Source: Gammaproteobacteria bacterium UBA2810 (GTDB lineage: Bacteria > Pseudomonadota > Gammaproteobacteria > Enterobacterales > Succinivibrionaceae). Taken from it: 36,579 nucleotides of DNA. How positions within the stretch are numbered: position 1 is the first letter of the stretch; every line of letters starts with the position of its first letter. Positions 7,993-15,513 of this stretch are shown piece by piece. The DNA is taken from positions 1-36,579 of the forward strand of contig DEHC01000049.1 of assembly GCA_002351705.1 (NCBI GenBank). The letters run 5' to 3'. A model generated the notes under the pieces. It searched no databases. It was not told the origin of the DNA and saw nothing but the letters and a program-made list of their open reading frames with translations. The position numbers were made by a program, and so were the translations under genes.

Positions 7993-8499
7993 TCAGACTG
8001 AGGCGGCTCTTTCCTGCCGCTTCCTCTCAAGAAGATCACGGATGAGATCGCGCGATCCAGCGGGCACGAACTCCCCGATGTCGCCGTGATGGAAGGCGAT
8101 GTCCCTCACAAGGGTCGATGAAATGTACGCGCAGCCGCTCGAGGCGGGGAGGTAGATGATCTCCATGCTGGGGAGCATGTCGCGGTACATTCCGGCGAGC
8201 TGGTACTCGTAGTCGAAGTCCGCGGCGCTCCGGAGTCCCCTTACGAGCACATGCGCGCCCTTCTCCCGGAGGAAGCTCACGAGGAGCCCCGAGAAGCCCT
8301 CGACCTCAATGTTCTCAATTCCTCTGAACGATGCCTTGCAGATGTCGATCCTCTCGTCGAGCGTGAAGATCGGGTGCTTACCGGGGCTCGCGGCTACCGC
8401 GACCAGCACGCGGTCAAAGAGATCCGCCGCCCGTGAGATGATGTCGTAATGGCCCTTTGTCAGGGGATCGTATGTTCCGGGTATTACCGCAAGCTTCAT
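7993..8499 (-). CDS. coaD: Phosphopantetheine adenylyltransferase
   Basis: CoaD joins 4'-phosphopantetheine and ATP to make dephospho-CoA, the penultimate step of coenzyme A synthesis, in the cytoplasm. The 168-residue product has the nucleotidyltransferase motif GTYDPLTKGHYDII near the N-terminus, LVRGLRSAADFDYEYQLA in the middle and ISSTLVRDIA near the end, all in the family's order and spacing. Length is normal. The gene converges on mutM with only two bases between the stop codons, so no separate terminator fits there. Upstream on the same strand lies tusA, nine bases away, and then the GT9 gene, suggesting one transcript. Confidence 0.97.
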   Translation of the reverse strand: MKLAVIPGTYDPLTKGHYDIISRAADLFDRVLVAVAASPGKHPIFTLDERIDICKASFRGIENIEVEGFSGLLVSFLREKGAHVLVRGLRSAADFDYEYQLAGMYRDMLPSMEIIYLPASSGCAYISSTLVRDIAFHHGDIGEFVPAGSRDLIRDLLERKRQERAASV

Positions 8500-8508
8500 C
8501 TGCTGCCC

Positions 8509-8802
8509 TTAGTGTGGTTGAGGTTGGTCTCCGGCCTGCGGTCCTCTGTCCGGCCGGTGCTTCTCTATTATAAAGGTATAAGGCGCCTTTGAGGTATCTT
8601 TGTATACGAGCTGATGCCCCATGTTGCGGCAGAGCGCCGGCACGTCCCAGGTGACCGATGGGTCATCGCCCGTAACCTTAAGCTTCGCGCCGTCCGGGAG
8701 CTTCCGGAGCCCGCGCCTTATGAGCATCAGGGGCTCCGGGCATTTGATGCCGCAGGCGTTGAGCTCCGCGTCAGCCTCCGGCACCTTAAGAGACGAGTCC
8801 AC
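8509..8802 (-). CDS. tusA: Sulfurtransferase TusA family protein
   Basis: TusA carries sulfur on a cysteine from IscS toward 2-thiolation of tRNA wobble uridines. The 97-residue product has the defining CPEP motif (ACGIKCPEPLMLIRRG), then GDDPSVTWDVPALCRNMGHQ, which closely follows TusA itself (DDPATTRDIP...M.H.L). The start is set at GTG 8802 because GGGAGG lies just upstream; TTG 8823 is possible but has no such site. The gene overlaps the end of the GT9 gene by 17 bases, which implies translational coupling. A proline- and glutamine-rich tail after residue 85 has no counterpart I recognise. Genomic placement beside coaD and an LPS gene is unusual. Confidence 0.85.
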   Translation of the reverse strand: MDSSLKVPEADAELNACGIKCPEPLMLIRRGLRKLPDGAKLKVTGDDPSVTWDVPALCRNMGHQLVYKDTSKAPYTFIIEKHRPDRGPQAGDQPQPH

Positions 8803-9829
8803 AGCGCCTCCCGGCCTCCGCAATCTTCTCCTTCACCATCTCGCAGGTGATTCTCTCCATCGCACGGGGCGTTTTGACACGTGTCCGCCATGGGAGTGTC
8901 TCTGCGGGCTTTCCGTACTCGGCCTCGGCGAGCTCCTTCCAGACGCTCACCGAGAGGCTTCTGTCGCGGTACGGTCCGACCCGCTCTATATTGTGCGCGG
9001 CGTAGAGGCCTATCACGGGGATGTTGAGGGCCGATGCCATGTGGACGATGCCGGTGTCGGGGGAAAGCACCGCTCCGGCGCGGGAGACGAGCTCCCAGAG
9101 CCCGCGGAGCGAGGTCTTCCCGGTGAGATCGAGGGGATTCTTAAGCTTTGAGGCGATGAGAGCAGCTGCTGATTTCGTGCGGCTGTCATTGCCGCCTGTT
9201 ACCGCGCAGCAAAAGCCAATTCCCTCGGCGTACGCGGCGCACTCCGCGAGCCTATCGGCCGGCCAGTCCTTCTCCGCCTTGCTTGTAACAGGGTTTATAA
9301 GGAGGAGCGGGGCGGTGACGCCTTTGAGAAGCTCGTTCACCTCAGCCGCGGCCTTTTCGTCAGGCGGGAGCGTGAGGCTGCCGTCCGTCGTTATCTCTGT
9401 TCCGGCGAAGTCGCTCATGAAGGCGAGGAAGCCGTCGAGGACATGGGGTGAGGCGGGGGACTTCACCTTGCGGTTCGTGAAGAGGAACTGGAGATCCTTC
9501 GCGCGCACGGAGTCGAAGCCGTACTTTGCTCCCGCCTTTATCCCGAGTGTGAGGAGCCCCGCGCGCATGGCGCTCTGCATGTTGAGGACCGCGTCAAAGC
9601 GCTCTCCCTTAAGATCACGCCAGATTTTCCGCATGCCGGCAAAGCCCGTCTTCTTGTCGTAGATGACGAGCCTCAGCCAGGGGACGGAGCTGAAGAGTGA
9701 AGCGGAGGCGGGGCCTGTGAGCCAGGTGATGCTGACATCAGGGCGTGCCCTGTGGAGAGCCGCCAGGGAGACCATGGCGTTTACCGTGTCGCCGATTGCC
9801 GAGAGGCGGACAGCGCATATTCCAGTCAT
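8786..9829 (-). CDS. Glycosyltransferase family 9 (LPS heptosyltransferase type)
   Basis: The 347-residue product is a GT-B fold GT9 enzyme of the ADP-heptose:LPS heptosyltransferase type, which adds heptose to the LPS inner core on the cytoplasmic face of the inner membrane. It opens with the family's VRLSAIGDTVNA, has the central LLINPVTSKAEKDWP block (acceptor/nucleotide domain border) and the donor-site stretch SPDTGIVHMASALNIPVIGL. Whether it is heptosyltransferase I (WaaC) or a relative cannot be settled by eye; the ordering next to coaD recalls the enteric waa region. A perfect TATAAT for this strand lies at 9859-9854, about 25 bases before the start, without a clear -35 box. Confidence 0.85.
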   Translation of the reverse strand: MTGICAVRLSAIGDTVNAMVSLAALHRARPDVSITWLTGPASASLFSSVPWLRLVIYDKKTGFAGMRKIWRDLKGERFDAVLNMQSAMRAGLLTLGIKAGAKYGFDSVRAKDLQFLFTNRKVKSPASPHVLDGFLAFMSDFAGTEITTDGSLTLPPDEKAAAEVNELLKGVTAPLLLINPVTSKAEKDWPADRLAECAAYAEGIGFCCAVTGGNDSRTKSAAALIASKLKNPLDLTGKTSLRGLWELVSRAGAVLSPDTGIVHMASALNIPVIGLYAAHNIERVGPYRDRSLSVSVWKELAEAEYGKPAETLPWRTRVKTPRAMERITCEMVKEKIAEAGRRCGLVS

Positions 9830-10059
9830 TGTATGAAGTCCGGTTTTTCGGGGATTATATCAGCTGCCGGGAGACGCGGGGAGGAGCGGAGAGGGACTCT
9901 TCGCGGAAGGCGGCCCGGAGGGCACCGCGCGGATCCCGGCGCAGGTCTTTTCCGGTCTGCGCTGTCAGCCTGAGAGCCTTTCCGGCCTCAGGAAGAGCAG
10001 TCCTCATTTAAGAAAGTATGAAAAATGACCTGTTATGACATATTTCCCATCATTAAAAT

Positions 10060-10088
10060 TTGACCTGGCAGTCTTTTAGTCCCATGAT
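10060..10088 (+). promoter_or_regulatory. Candidate promoter of the 10173 gene
   Basis: TTGACC at 10060-10065, 17 bases, then CATGAT at 10083-10088. The 343-base gap from 9830 to 10172 otherwise holds only the divergent GT9 promoter region and a repeated TGACCTG (10026 and 10062); no further gene is seen there. Confidence 0.45.
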
Positions 10089-10172
10089 TAAAGTATGAGG
10101 CAGGACGCTTCAGATGTGTCCTGTCTCTCTGCCGGAGCGCAGAACTCCGGCTATTGCAAAGAGGAGAACATT

Positions 10173-10607
10173 ATGACTGAAACTGCTGACTCTATCTTCC
10201 TCGGCGACAGGCTCTGCAGCGCCTGGGAGGCTGCAGAGTGCTTCAGGGGAAAGGAGGTGAACGATCTCTCCGACAGGTTTGGGATCAGCATCTACGCCGC
10301 AAGGGTCAGGGAGGCTGAGGGCTACGGCGATGTATATGTCTTTGTGGCTGGCACGCAGAGCCTCAGAGATGCGTACATCATCATCGATCCGGATGTGCTC
10401 GCGGGGCTCAGGGAAAATCCGAAGGCCATGAGGCGGGCATCTGAGATGATCTCCAGCAAGTGTGAAAACATCAAAAGGTTACCCTGCTATGAACGCCCGA
10501 CCTTATACGGTCATTTGAACGTTGCGTCCGCGCTTGAGGGCGGCCGGCTCCCGGACTTTTTCAGGCGCCGGTTCGGGAAGGATAACAGCGATTTTATCAG
10601 GATCTGA
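10173..10607 (+). CDS. Hypothetical protein, 144 residues
   Basis: ATG 10173 follows a strong GAGGAG six bases upstream, which decides the start; the frame is open to 10095 but that part looks untranslated. The product is soluble and mixed alpha/beta in character, with an acidic N-terminus and a basic C-terminus (LPDFFRRRFGKDNSDFIRI). It contains two cysteines but no motif I can assign, and no signal peptide or membrane span. A good terminator follows at 10632, so it is a single-gene unit lying between the LPS gene and the repeat-flanked AAA region. It may belong to the accessory part of the genome. Confidence 0.7.
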   Translation: MTETADSIFLGDRLCSAWEAAECFRGKEVNDLSDRFGISIYAARVREAEGYGDVYVFVAGTQSLRDAYIIIDPDVLAGLRENPKAMRRASEMISSKCENIKRLPCYERPTLYGHLNVASALEGGRLPDFFRRRFGKDNSDFIRI

Positions 10608-10631
10608 GCAGTAAGCTGCGCAGGGCGGCAG

Positions 10632-10664
10632 AGCCGGGGAATAAGGTATATCCCGGCTTTTTTT
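10632..10664 (+). terminator. Intrinsic terminator
   Basis: AGCCGGG (10632-10638) pairs with CCCGGCT (10652-10658) and is followed by a run of seven T. It ends the 10173 gene. Confidence 0.88.
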
Positions 10665-10694
10665 GCGCGTGCCGGAGAGTGCTTGCCGGAGAAG

Positions 10695-10787
10695 GGATTA
10701 ATTACGGGAAATCCGTTTTTAATCTGTGGATCTGGTCTCTTTTGGCCGGAATTTTCAGATTATCTACAGGAAATCCGTTTTTAATCC
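10695..10787. repeat. Paired hairpin repeat, left pair
   Basis: Two 31-base units (10695-10725 and 10757-10787) are separated by 31 bases. Both carry GGAAATCCGTTTTTAATC and can fold on themselves (GATTA...TAATC arms; the first also pairs ACGG with CCGT). The same pair, with the same 62-base period and a similar spacer (GGATC..G.CTCTTTTG.CCG), occurs at 13728-13820. The pairs lie on both sides of the 11001-13567 unit. They resemble REP/BIME-type extragenic palindromes. Confidence 0.75.
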
Positions 10788-11000
10788 CGAGTCTGCCAGA
10801 AAACTGCCCGGTGCTCAAAAGCGCAAGGCCCAGTCACGAAAGACAGCGAGACAGTTCATGGACAAAAATTGCCTGGCTTTTAAGGTTTTCAGCAGACTGC
10901 TGATGCGCTGCCTGTTCTGATAGAATGAGGATGTTCCTGACAGATTCACACACATCTATGTTGTCAGGGATGCAGTCCTAAAGATGCAGGGGGATACATC

Positions 11001-12797
11001 ATGACGGAGAAAAATCAGAATCAGCCGCGGCTCGTGCCGAAAGCAGGAGATGAGGATTTTGTGACTTTCCGCGAAAACGGGATCTACTATGTCGACAAGA
11101 CACAGTACCTGAAGCCACTCTTCGCGGGCACAGACAGCCGCTTCCTGCTGCTCCGCCCCAGGCGCTTCGGGAAGACCCTGACCATGAGCACCCTCCGCCG
11201 TTTCCTTGAGATGGACTACCGGAATCCAGGCGACACCTCGAGGCAGCAGGAGCTCTTCCGGGGACTTAAGGTAACGGAGGACCGTGAGTTCTGTGAGGAG
11301 CATATGGGGCGGTATCCGGTGGTATCACTCTCGCTTAAAGGTGTTAAAGGTACCGGTTTTGTTGAAGCTTACCGCAGCCTGGCAGGTACCATATCAAAGC
11401 TGGCGCAGGATTTCCGCTGGCTGGACGGCCCTGAGCTTGAAGAAGATGAGCGTGATTTTTTAAACATGCTTATTAAATACAAATATTTGAGGGATCCGGC
11501 CTGCATAGACTATGTGGGGCAGTCACTGTCTTTCCTGTGCCGGCTTCTCCGGAAACGCTTCAGCAACGGCCGCAAGCCTGTGCTGCTGGTTGACGAGTAC
11601 GATGTCCCTCTGCAGAAAGCTGCCGTGGGCGGGTACTATGAACCGATGAGCGAGTTAATCGGATCGCTGCTTGGCGATGTGCTCAAAACAAATGATGACA
11701 TCTGCAAGGGGATTCTGACAGGATGCCTCCGCGCAACCAAGGAAGGGATATTCACAGGGCTCAACAATCTGAGCATTGACACCGTGCTTACGAGGAGAAG
11801 CAGCCTCTGCACAGCCATCGGATTTACTCCGGCTGAAGTCAGGACCATGTTTGACTACTACGGTCTCGGGAAATTCTATGAGAAGGCGAGGGAATGGTAC
11901 GACGGCTACTGCATCGGCGGAGAGGATCTTTTCTGTCCATGGGATGTCGCGAGCTACGTGGAAGCGCTCAGCGATGATGCTGATCCGGATACACTGGAGC
12001 CTGAGTCCTACTGGAACAACTCAAGCAACACTCCTGTCATCAGAGAGCATATGCCGCATCTTAACTCTGATGACGCGGATCGCATGGAGGTGCTGCTCGC
12101 GGGCGGCAACATAGAGGCAGAAGTCGATGAAGGAATGAGCTACGGCACGATCTCTATGAATAATCTTAGCTCCTCCCAGTTCTGGAACATCCTGCTTTAT
12201 ACCGGATATCTCACTCTGGCAAAAAGGGGATCCAGGCGCACGCATGAGCTGCGCATACCGAATGAGGAGGTCCGCAGCTGCTTCAGGTACAACATCAGCG
12301 GCTATTACAAGGGCAAGAGTGAGTATGTAACACTCGCCAGAAAGCTGATCGATCAGCTCCTCGCTGGTGATGCAGTGAACGCGGCCAGATCGCTGCGCAC
12401 TCTTCTCCGCGGCTTTGTCTCGCTCCGGGACAATGCCACCAAAGCCCCGCACGAGAATTTTTATCACGGCTTCCTGAACGGCCTCCTGGCTGCGGCAGGG
12501 GATAATATCAGCGTTTTCAAATCACAGGCTGAGGCCGGCAGCGGCTATGCGGATATCATTTTCAGCTCATACGATGAATCGTCTGCTGTGGTGATTGAGG
12601 TCAAATACGCGTCAGATGCCAAAGCAGGACTTCAGGATCTGGCGTCCAAAGCCATCGCGCAGATCGAGGAGAAGGGGTACGCGGCCGGGCTCTGCAGCGA
12701 AGGATCTGACAGAGTGATTGAATGCGGAATAGCCTTCCGCGGCCGCAACTGTGCGGTCAGGTGCAAAGAGCTGCTTCCTGAGGTCGATGAGGAATGA
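11001..12797 (+). CDS. AAA-ATPase-like protein with C-terminal PD-(D/E)XK nuclease domain
   Basis: This 598-residue protein belongs to the same broad family as the 1333 gene (PF09820 plus PF08011) but to a distinct, longer subgroup. It has FRENGIYYVDKT, P-loop RPRRFGKT at residues 52-59, Walker B VLLVDEYD at 194-201, the REWYDGYC block in the middle, and a nuclease end with GYADIIFS and VVIEVKY followed by AIAQIEEKGYA. All residues expected for ATP binding and for the nuclease are present. Its stop overlaps the start of the next gene as ATGA, so the two are translationally coupled. Hairpin repeats lie on both sides of the pair. Biological role is unknown; a defence or genome-maintenance role is only a hypothesis. 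Confidence 0.9.
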   Translation: MTEKNQNQPRLVPKAGDEDFVTFRENGIYYVDKTQYLKPLFAGTDSRFLLLRPRRFGKTLTMSTLRRFLEMDYRNPGDTSRQQELFRGLKVTEDREFCEEHMGRYPVVSLSLKGVKGTGFVEAYRSLAGTISKLAQDFRWLDGPELEEDERDFLNMLIKYKYLRDPACIDYVGQSLSFLCRLLRKRFSNGRKPVLLVDEYDVPLQKAAVGGYYEPMSELIGSLLGDVLKTNDDICKGILTGCLRATKEGIFTGLNNLSIDTVLTRRSSLCTAIGFTPAEVRTMFDYYGLGKFYEKAREWYDGYCIGGEDLFCPWDVASYVEALSDDADPDTLEPESYWNNSSNTPVIREHMPHLNSDDADRMEVLLAGGNIEAEVDEGMSYGTISMNNLSSSQFWNILLYTGYLTLAKRGSRRTHELRIPNEEVRSCFRYNISGYYKGKSEYVTLARKLIDQLLAGDAVNAARSLRTLLRGFVSLRDNATKAPHENFYHGFLNGLLAAAGDNISVFKSQAEAGSGYADIIFSSYDESSAVVIEVKYASDAKAGLQDLASKAIAQIEEKGYAAGLCSEGSDRVIECGIAFRGRNCAVRCKELLPEVDEE

Positions 12798-13567
12798 AAT
12801 CCTGCCCGGCACACGGACAGGGCGGCAACGCCCTGGACACCGCGCCTGACGGAGCGGAGTCCCACCGCGGAATCTGCCGAGGCAGGGACCTGACACAGGC
12901 CTTTGAGAGCGGCGTGTTCTCAGAGAGCGTCGCTGACGGCACATTCCGTGACATTTTCCCGGGCGACTTCATTGTGAGGCAGGCGGCTGTCCCTGACATC
13001 AGGCGCAATGGCGAGGTAGTGATTCCGGGGAGGGAATACACGGTAAGGTTCATCATCGCGGACCTTGATGCGGCACTGAGCAGCGGCTCCGGGGTGACAG
13101 CCCATCATGCGGTCATCGTGCCGGAGAATCCGCCTTTTGAGGCGTACATGAATCCGGATGAAACGACTGAAGGCGGCTATGCCGGGTCCTTCATGCGAAG
13201 AAATGTCATGCCCGCCTTTGCCCGCGGGCTTGAGGGCGCCTTCGGTCAATCACACCTGCTTTGCTTCAGAGCGGACGGTGAGTCATGCGCATGCAGGCTG
13301 ATGACGCTTTCAATGGTGTTCGGGGAGTCGCTCCCGGGGCCGTGGGTCTGGTCTGACTTTGAGAGGGACAGTTTTTGGGGCGCCTCGCAGCTTGCCGCAT
13401 TCCGCCTTAATCCTGTCCTCCGCGGCAGGGGCATGTTTTACTGGCTGAGCGATGTCTCCCGCTATACGCTCTTCGCGCATGCCGCCGGCGTCGGCTATGA
13501 GGTCTTTGCCGGAGCTGATGACGTGTGGCTTGAGAGCGGGGTACGGCCCTTCGCGCTGCTCGTCTGA
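12794..13567 (+). CDS. DUF6273-like protein coupled to the AAA gene
   Basis: The 257-residue product resembles the DUF6273 domain found in many gut bacterial and phage proteins. It has FIVRQ, an IADLDAAL block, HHAVIVPENPP, the NPDETTEGGYAGSFM block, LMTLSMVFGE, AAFRLNPVLRGRGMFYWLSD, and the terminal GVRPFALLV. That ending recalls C-type-lectin/formylglycine-enzyme-like folds that present variable surfaces, but this link is inference. The first 40 residues look low in structure. ATG 12794 overlaps the upstream stop by four bases and has no independent ribosome binding site, so its synthesis depends on the ATPase gene. No signal peptide. The pairing with an AAA/nuclease gene suggests the two proteins act together. 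Confidence 0.65.
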   Translation: MKSCPAHGQGGNALDTAPDGAESHRGICRGRDLTQAFESGVFSESVADGTFRDIFPGDFIVRQAAVPDIRRNGEVVIPGREYTVRFIIADLDAALSSGSGVTAHHAVIVPENPPFEAYMNPDETTEGGYAGSFMRRNVMPAFARGLEGAFGQSHLLCFRADGESCACRLMTLSMVFGESLPGPWVWSDFERDSFWGASQLAAFRLNPVLRGRGMFYWLSDVSRYTLFAHAAGVGYEVFAGADDVWLESGVRPFALLV

Positions 13568-13727
13568 TCGTAAGCGTGGAGTACGGCACATCCTGGTTTC
13601 ACACTGGATTCTTCAGCATGAGTCAGCCCTCGTGCGTGAAAGCTCCTGAAGCTCAATGCTCTGCTGATGAGAGGCACTGGTGAGGGGAGGGCATGGGGAA
13701 GCAGGGTGAGCCGAGGCATGGCTCTTT

Positions 13728-13820
13728 GGGTTAACTACGGGAAATCCGTTTTTAATCCGGGGATCCAGCCTCTTTTGACCGAAAACCATGGATTAACAAC
13801 GGGAAATCCGTTTTTAATCC
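13728..13820. repeat. Paired hairpin repeat, right pair
   Basis: Units lie at 13728-13758 and 13790-13820, again with a 31-base spacer. In the second unit GGATTAACAACGG pairs with CCGTTTTTAATCC at 12 of 13 positions around the loop GAAAT. It matches the left pair at 10695-10787. The gap 13568-14100 holds nothing else that I can support as a gene. Confidence 0.75.
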
Positions 13821-14100
13821 TGGGATGTCCGTTAAACCCGCCATGATCGTGCCTTTTGCCCGGGAACTGACTGCCTGAGGCATTCTATCCTGTGCATCTG
13901 TCAGCCAGCCTGTGGCTGCTGCCCTGAAACTGGCTGCATCCTGTCATTCTTTGCTGTATAACTCCTGAGAACTACTCCCCCAGGCCTCTGCGGTATTCCG
14001 CACGCAAACTTGGGGGCCTCCTCACGCATCATGCCTCCTGAAATCCCTTGCCTGAACATCTGAGACATCCTGAATCCCCTCCTGCAGAGAAAAGTGAACC

Positions 14101-14117
14101 GGGTAGTGTCACTACCC
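14101..14117. promoter_or_regulatory. Perfect palindrome, possible operator
   Basis: GGGTAGTGTCACTACCC has perfect eight-base arms around one base. It lies 24 bases before the proposed GTG start of the Fic gene, a typical place for an autoregulatory operator. No regulator is identified. Confidence 0.5.
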
Positions 14118-14140
14118 AGTTGCATCCCGGCTCTGATGAG

Positions 14141-14656
14141 GTGTTTCTCCGGAGCAGGATCAATGCGTACGCGCTCTGGGACAGTGGCTTACCTGACTCC
14201 TTTGAGACCGGCACGGTGAGGGGGCTCAGGCAGATCCACCTCGCGCTCTTTGGCGGGCTCTATGATTTCGCGGGAGAGAGCCGGATCCTCAACATCGCGA
14301 AGGGCGGATTTCAGTTCGCTATGGCTGAGTACCTGGAGAAGTCGCTTTCCGTTATTGAGAGAATGCCTGATGAGACCTTCTGTGAGATCGCGGATAAGTA
14401 CATCGGGATGAACGTCACGCATCCCTTCATGGAAGGGAACGGCCGGTCAGGAAGGCTGTGGCTTGACGCGATGCTGCGGAAGCGTCTGGGGCTCACACTG
14501 GACTGGAGCAGGATAGGGAAAATGGAGTATCTTCAGGCGATGGCGGAGAGCGTCTCGGACGGCAGCCGCATAAAGAGCCTCCTCCATGGCGCCCTGACTG
14601 ACAGAGTGAGTGATCGAGGAATGTTCCTGAGGGGCATTGACTGCTCCTCACTATGA
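14141..14656 (+). CDS. Fic family protein (class III-like), shortened C-terminus
   Basis: A compact Fic AMP-transferase resembling Neisseria meningitidis NmFic throughout: GLRQIHLALFGGLYDFAGE, NIAKGGFQFA, the catalytic HPFMEGNGRSGR (residues 94-105) and KMEYLQAMAES, then ALTDRVSDRGMFLRGID. In NmFic the next residues form the C-terminal inhibitory helix with SxxxEG. Here the protein stops as CSSL inside that element, so the glutamate that blocks ATP binding is missing. If real, the enzyme may be constitutively active or regulated otherwise. The frame is open back to a TTG at 14048, but homology to NmFic starts near GTG 14141; neither start has a strong ribosome binding site. No ficA-like antitoxin gene is evident beside it. 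Confidence 0.8.
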   Translation: MFLRSRINAYALWDSGLPDSFETGTVRGLRQIHLALFGGLYDFAGESRILNIAKGGFQFAMAEYLEKSLSVIERMPDETFCEIADKYIGMNVTHPFMEGNGRSGRLWLDAMLRKRLGLTLDWSRIGKMEYLQAMAESVSDGSRIKSLLHGALTDRVSDRGMFLRGIDCSSL

Positions 14657-14661
14657 GGAGC
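14643..14661. other. Hairpin across the Fic stop codon
   Basis: GCTCCTCA (14643-14650) and TGAGGAGC (14654-14661) form a perfect eight-base stem with a three-base loop, and the TGA stop is the first codon of the right arm. No T run follows, so it is not a standard terminator. Confidence 0.5.
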
Positions 14662-14694
14662 CCTGAGCCGCTGGCTTTTCAGCGGGGACTGCCT

Positions 14695-14725
14695 CTGACA
14701 GACAAATCTGTCTCTGGGTTATACT
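14695..14725 (+). promoter_or_regulatory. Candidate promoter of kdkA
   Basis: CTGACA (14695-14700) and TATACT (14720-14725) are 19 bases apart, slightly long. The palindrome GACAGA-CAAA-TCTGTC (14697-14712) overlaps it and could bind a regulator. Confidence 0.35.
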
Positions 14726-14808
14726 GACCCGGTTCCGGTGCAGGAGAGTGCGTGACTGTTTCCGGATGAGAGCAGACTATAGCGGGATCCTTTCCCTTTG
14801 GAGATTGT

Positions 14809-15513
14809 ATGGCATCAGTTAAGCGCGACGGAGATCGCGTGATTATCTTCGACAGCAGCATCCTGAGCGAGTGCACCAAAGAGATGTTCGATCCCTCCTG
14901 GTGGGAGAAGAGGGGGGATATTCTCGGGCACTCCTCCGGGCGCGGGAAGGCCTGGTTCGTGAGGGGGGAGAGGTTCCCCATGGTTCTCCGCCGCTACCGC
15001 CGCGGCGGCATGATGGCGAGGCTCCTCGGTGACCGGTTCCTCGGCGTCTTCCCGGAGAGCTCGCGCGCGTTCCTGGAGTACGCGCTCCTCGAGAGGATGA
15101 TCTCCCTGGGGCTTCCCGTGCCGATGCCAGTCGCGGCCATCGCCGAGAAAAAGGGGCTCTTCATCCGCTGCTCGATGCTTGAGGAGAGAATTGAGGACTC
15201 CAGGTCAGTCGCGGAGATCATCGCGGAGCGCGCGCTTTCCGCGGAGGAGACTGACGCGATAGGGATGACCATCCGCCGCTTCATGGATGCGGGGGTATAC
15301 CACTCGGATCTCAACATCAGGAACATTCTCCTCCGGGGGACGGAGGTGTTCATCATCGACTTTGACAAGTGCGCCCTGAGGCGCGGGGACGGCTGGAAGA
15401 AAAGTGTGTGGGAGAGGCTGCAGCGTTCCTTCAGGAAGGAGAAAACGCTCTCTCCGCAGGTCTTTTACCAGGACAGCGACTTTGACGCCATAAGAAAGGC
15501 CTCAGGCATCTGA
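14809..15513 (+). CDS. kdkA: 3-deoxy-D-manno-octulosonic acid (Kdo) kinase
   Basis: The 234-residue product matches the KdkA/WaaP family of small kinase-fold proteins that phosphorylate Kdo in the LPS inner core, at the cytoplasmic side of the inner membrane. Visible signatures are GRGKAWFV, LRRYRRGGMMARLLGDRFLG, LERMISLGLPVPMPVAA, then the kinase catalytic loop GVYHSDLNIRNILL and the metal-binding IIDFDK. The catalytic aspartate (HSDLN) is present. ATG 14809 follows GGAG five bases upstream. It overlaps the end of ntrC on the other strand by 12 bases. With a single Kdo phosphate, relatives such as Haemophilus use this enzyme. Confidence 0.88.
   Translation: MASVKRDGDRVIIFDSSILSECTKEMFDPSWWEKRGDILGHSSGRGKAWFVRGERFPMVLRRYRRGGMMARLLGDRFLGVFPESSRAFLEYALLERMISLGLPVPMPVAAIAEKKGLFIRCSMLEERIEDSRSVAEIIAERALSAEETDAIGMTIRRFMDAGVYHSDLNIRNILLRGTEVFIIDFDKCALRRGDGWKKSVWERLQRSFRKEKTLSPQVFYQDSDFDAIRKASGI

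Noticed and set aside
10695..10787. Short CRISPR array (31-base repeats, 31-base spacer)
   Set aside because: Only two units per site, the spacer is similar between the two sites, and no cas gene is nearby.
13901..14125. Small minus-strand frame upstream of the Fic gene as a possible antitoxin
   Set aside because: No resemblance to FicA/YhfG antitoxins and wrong orientation.
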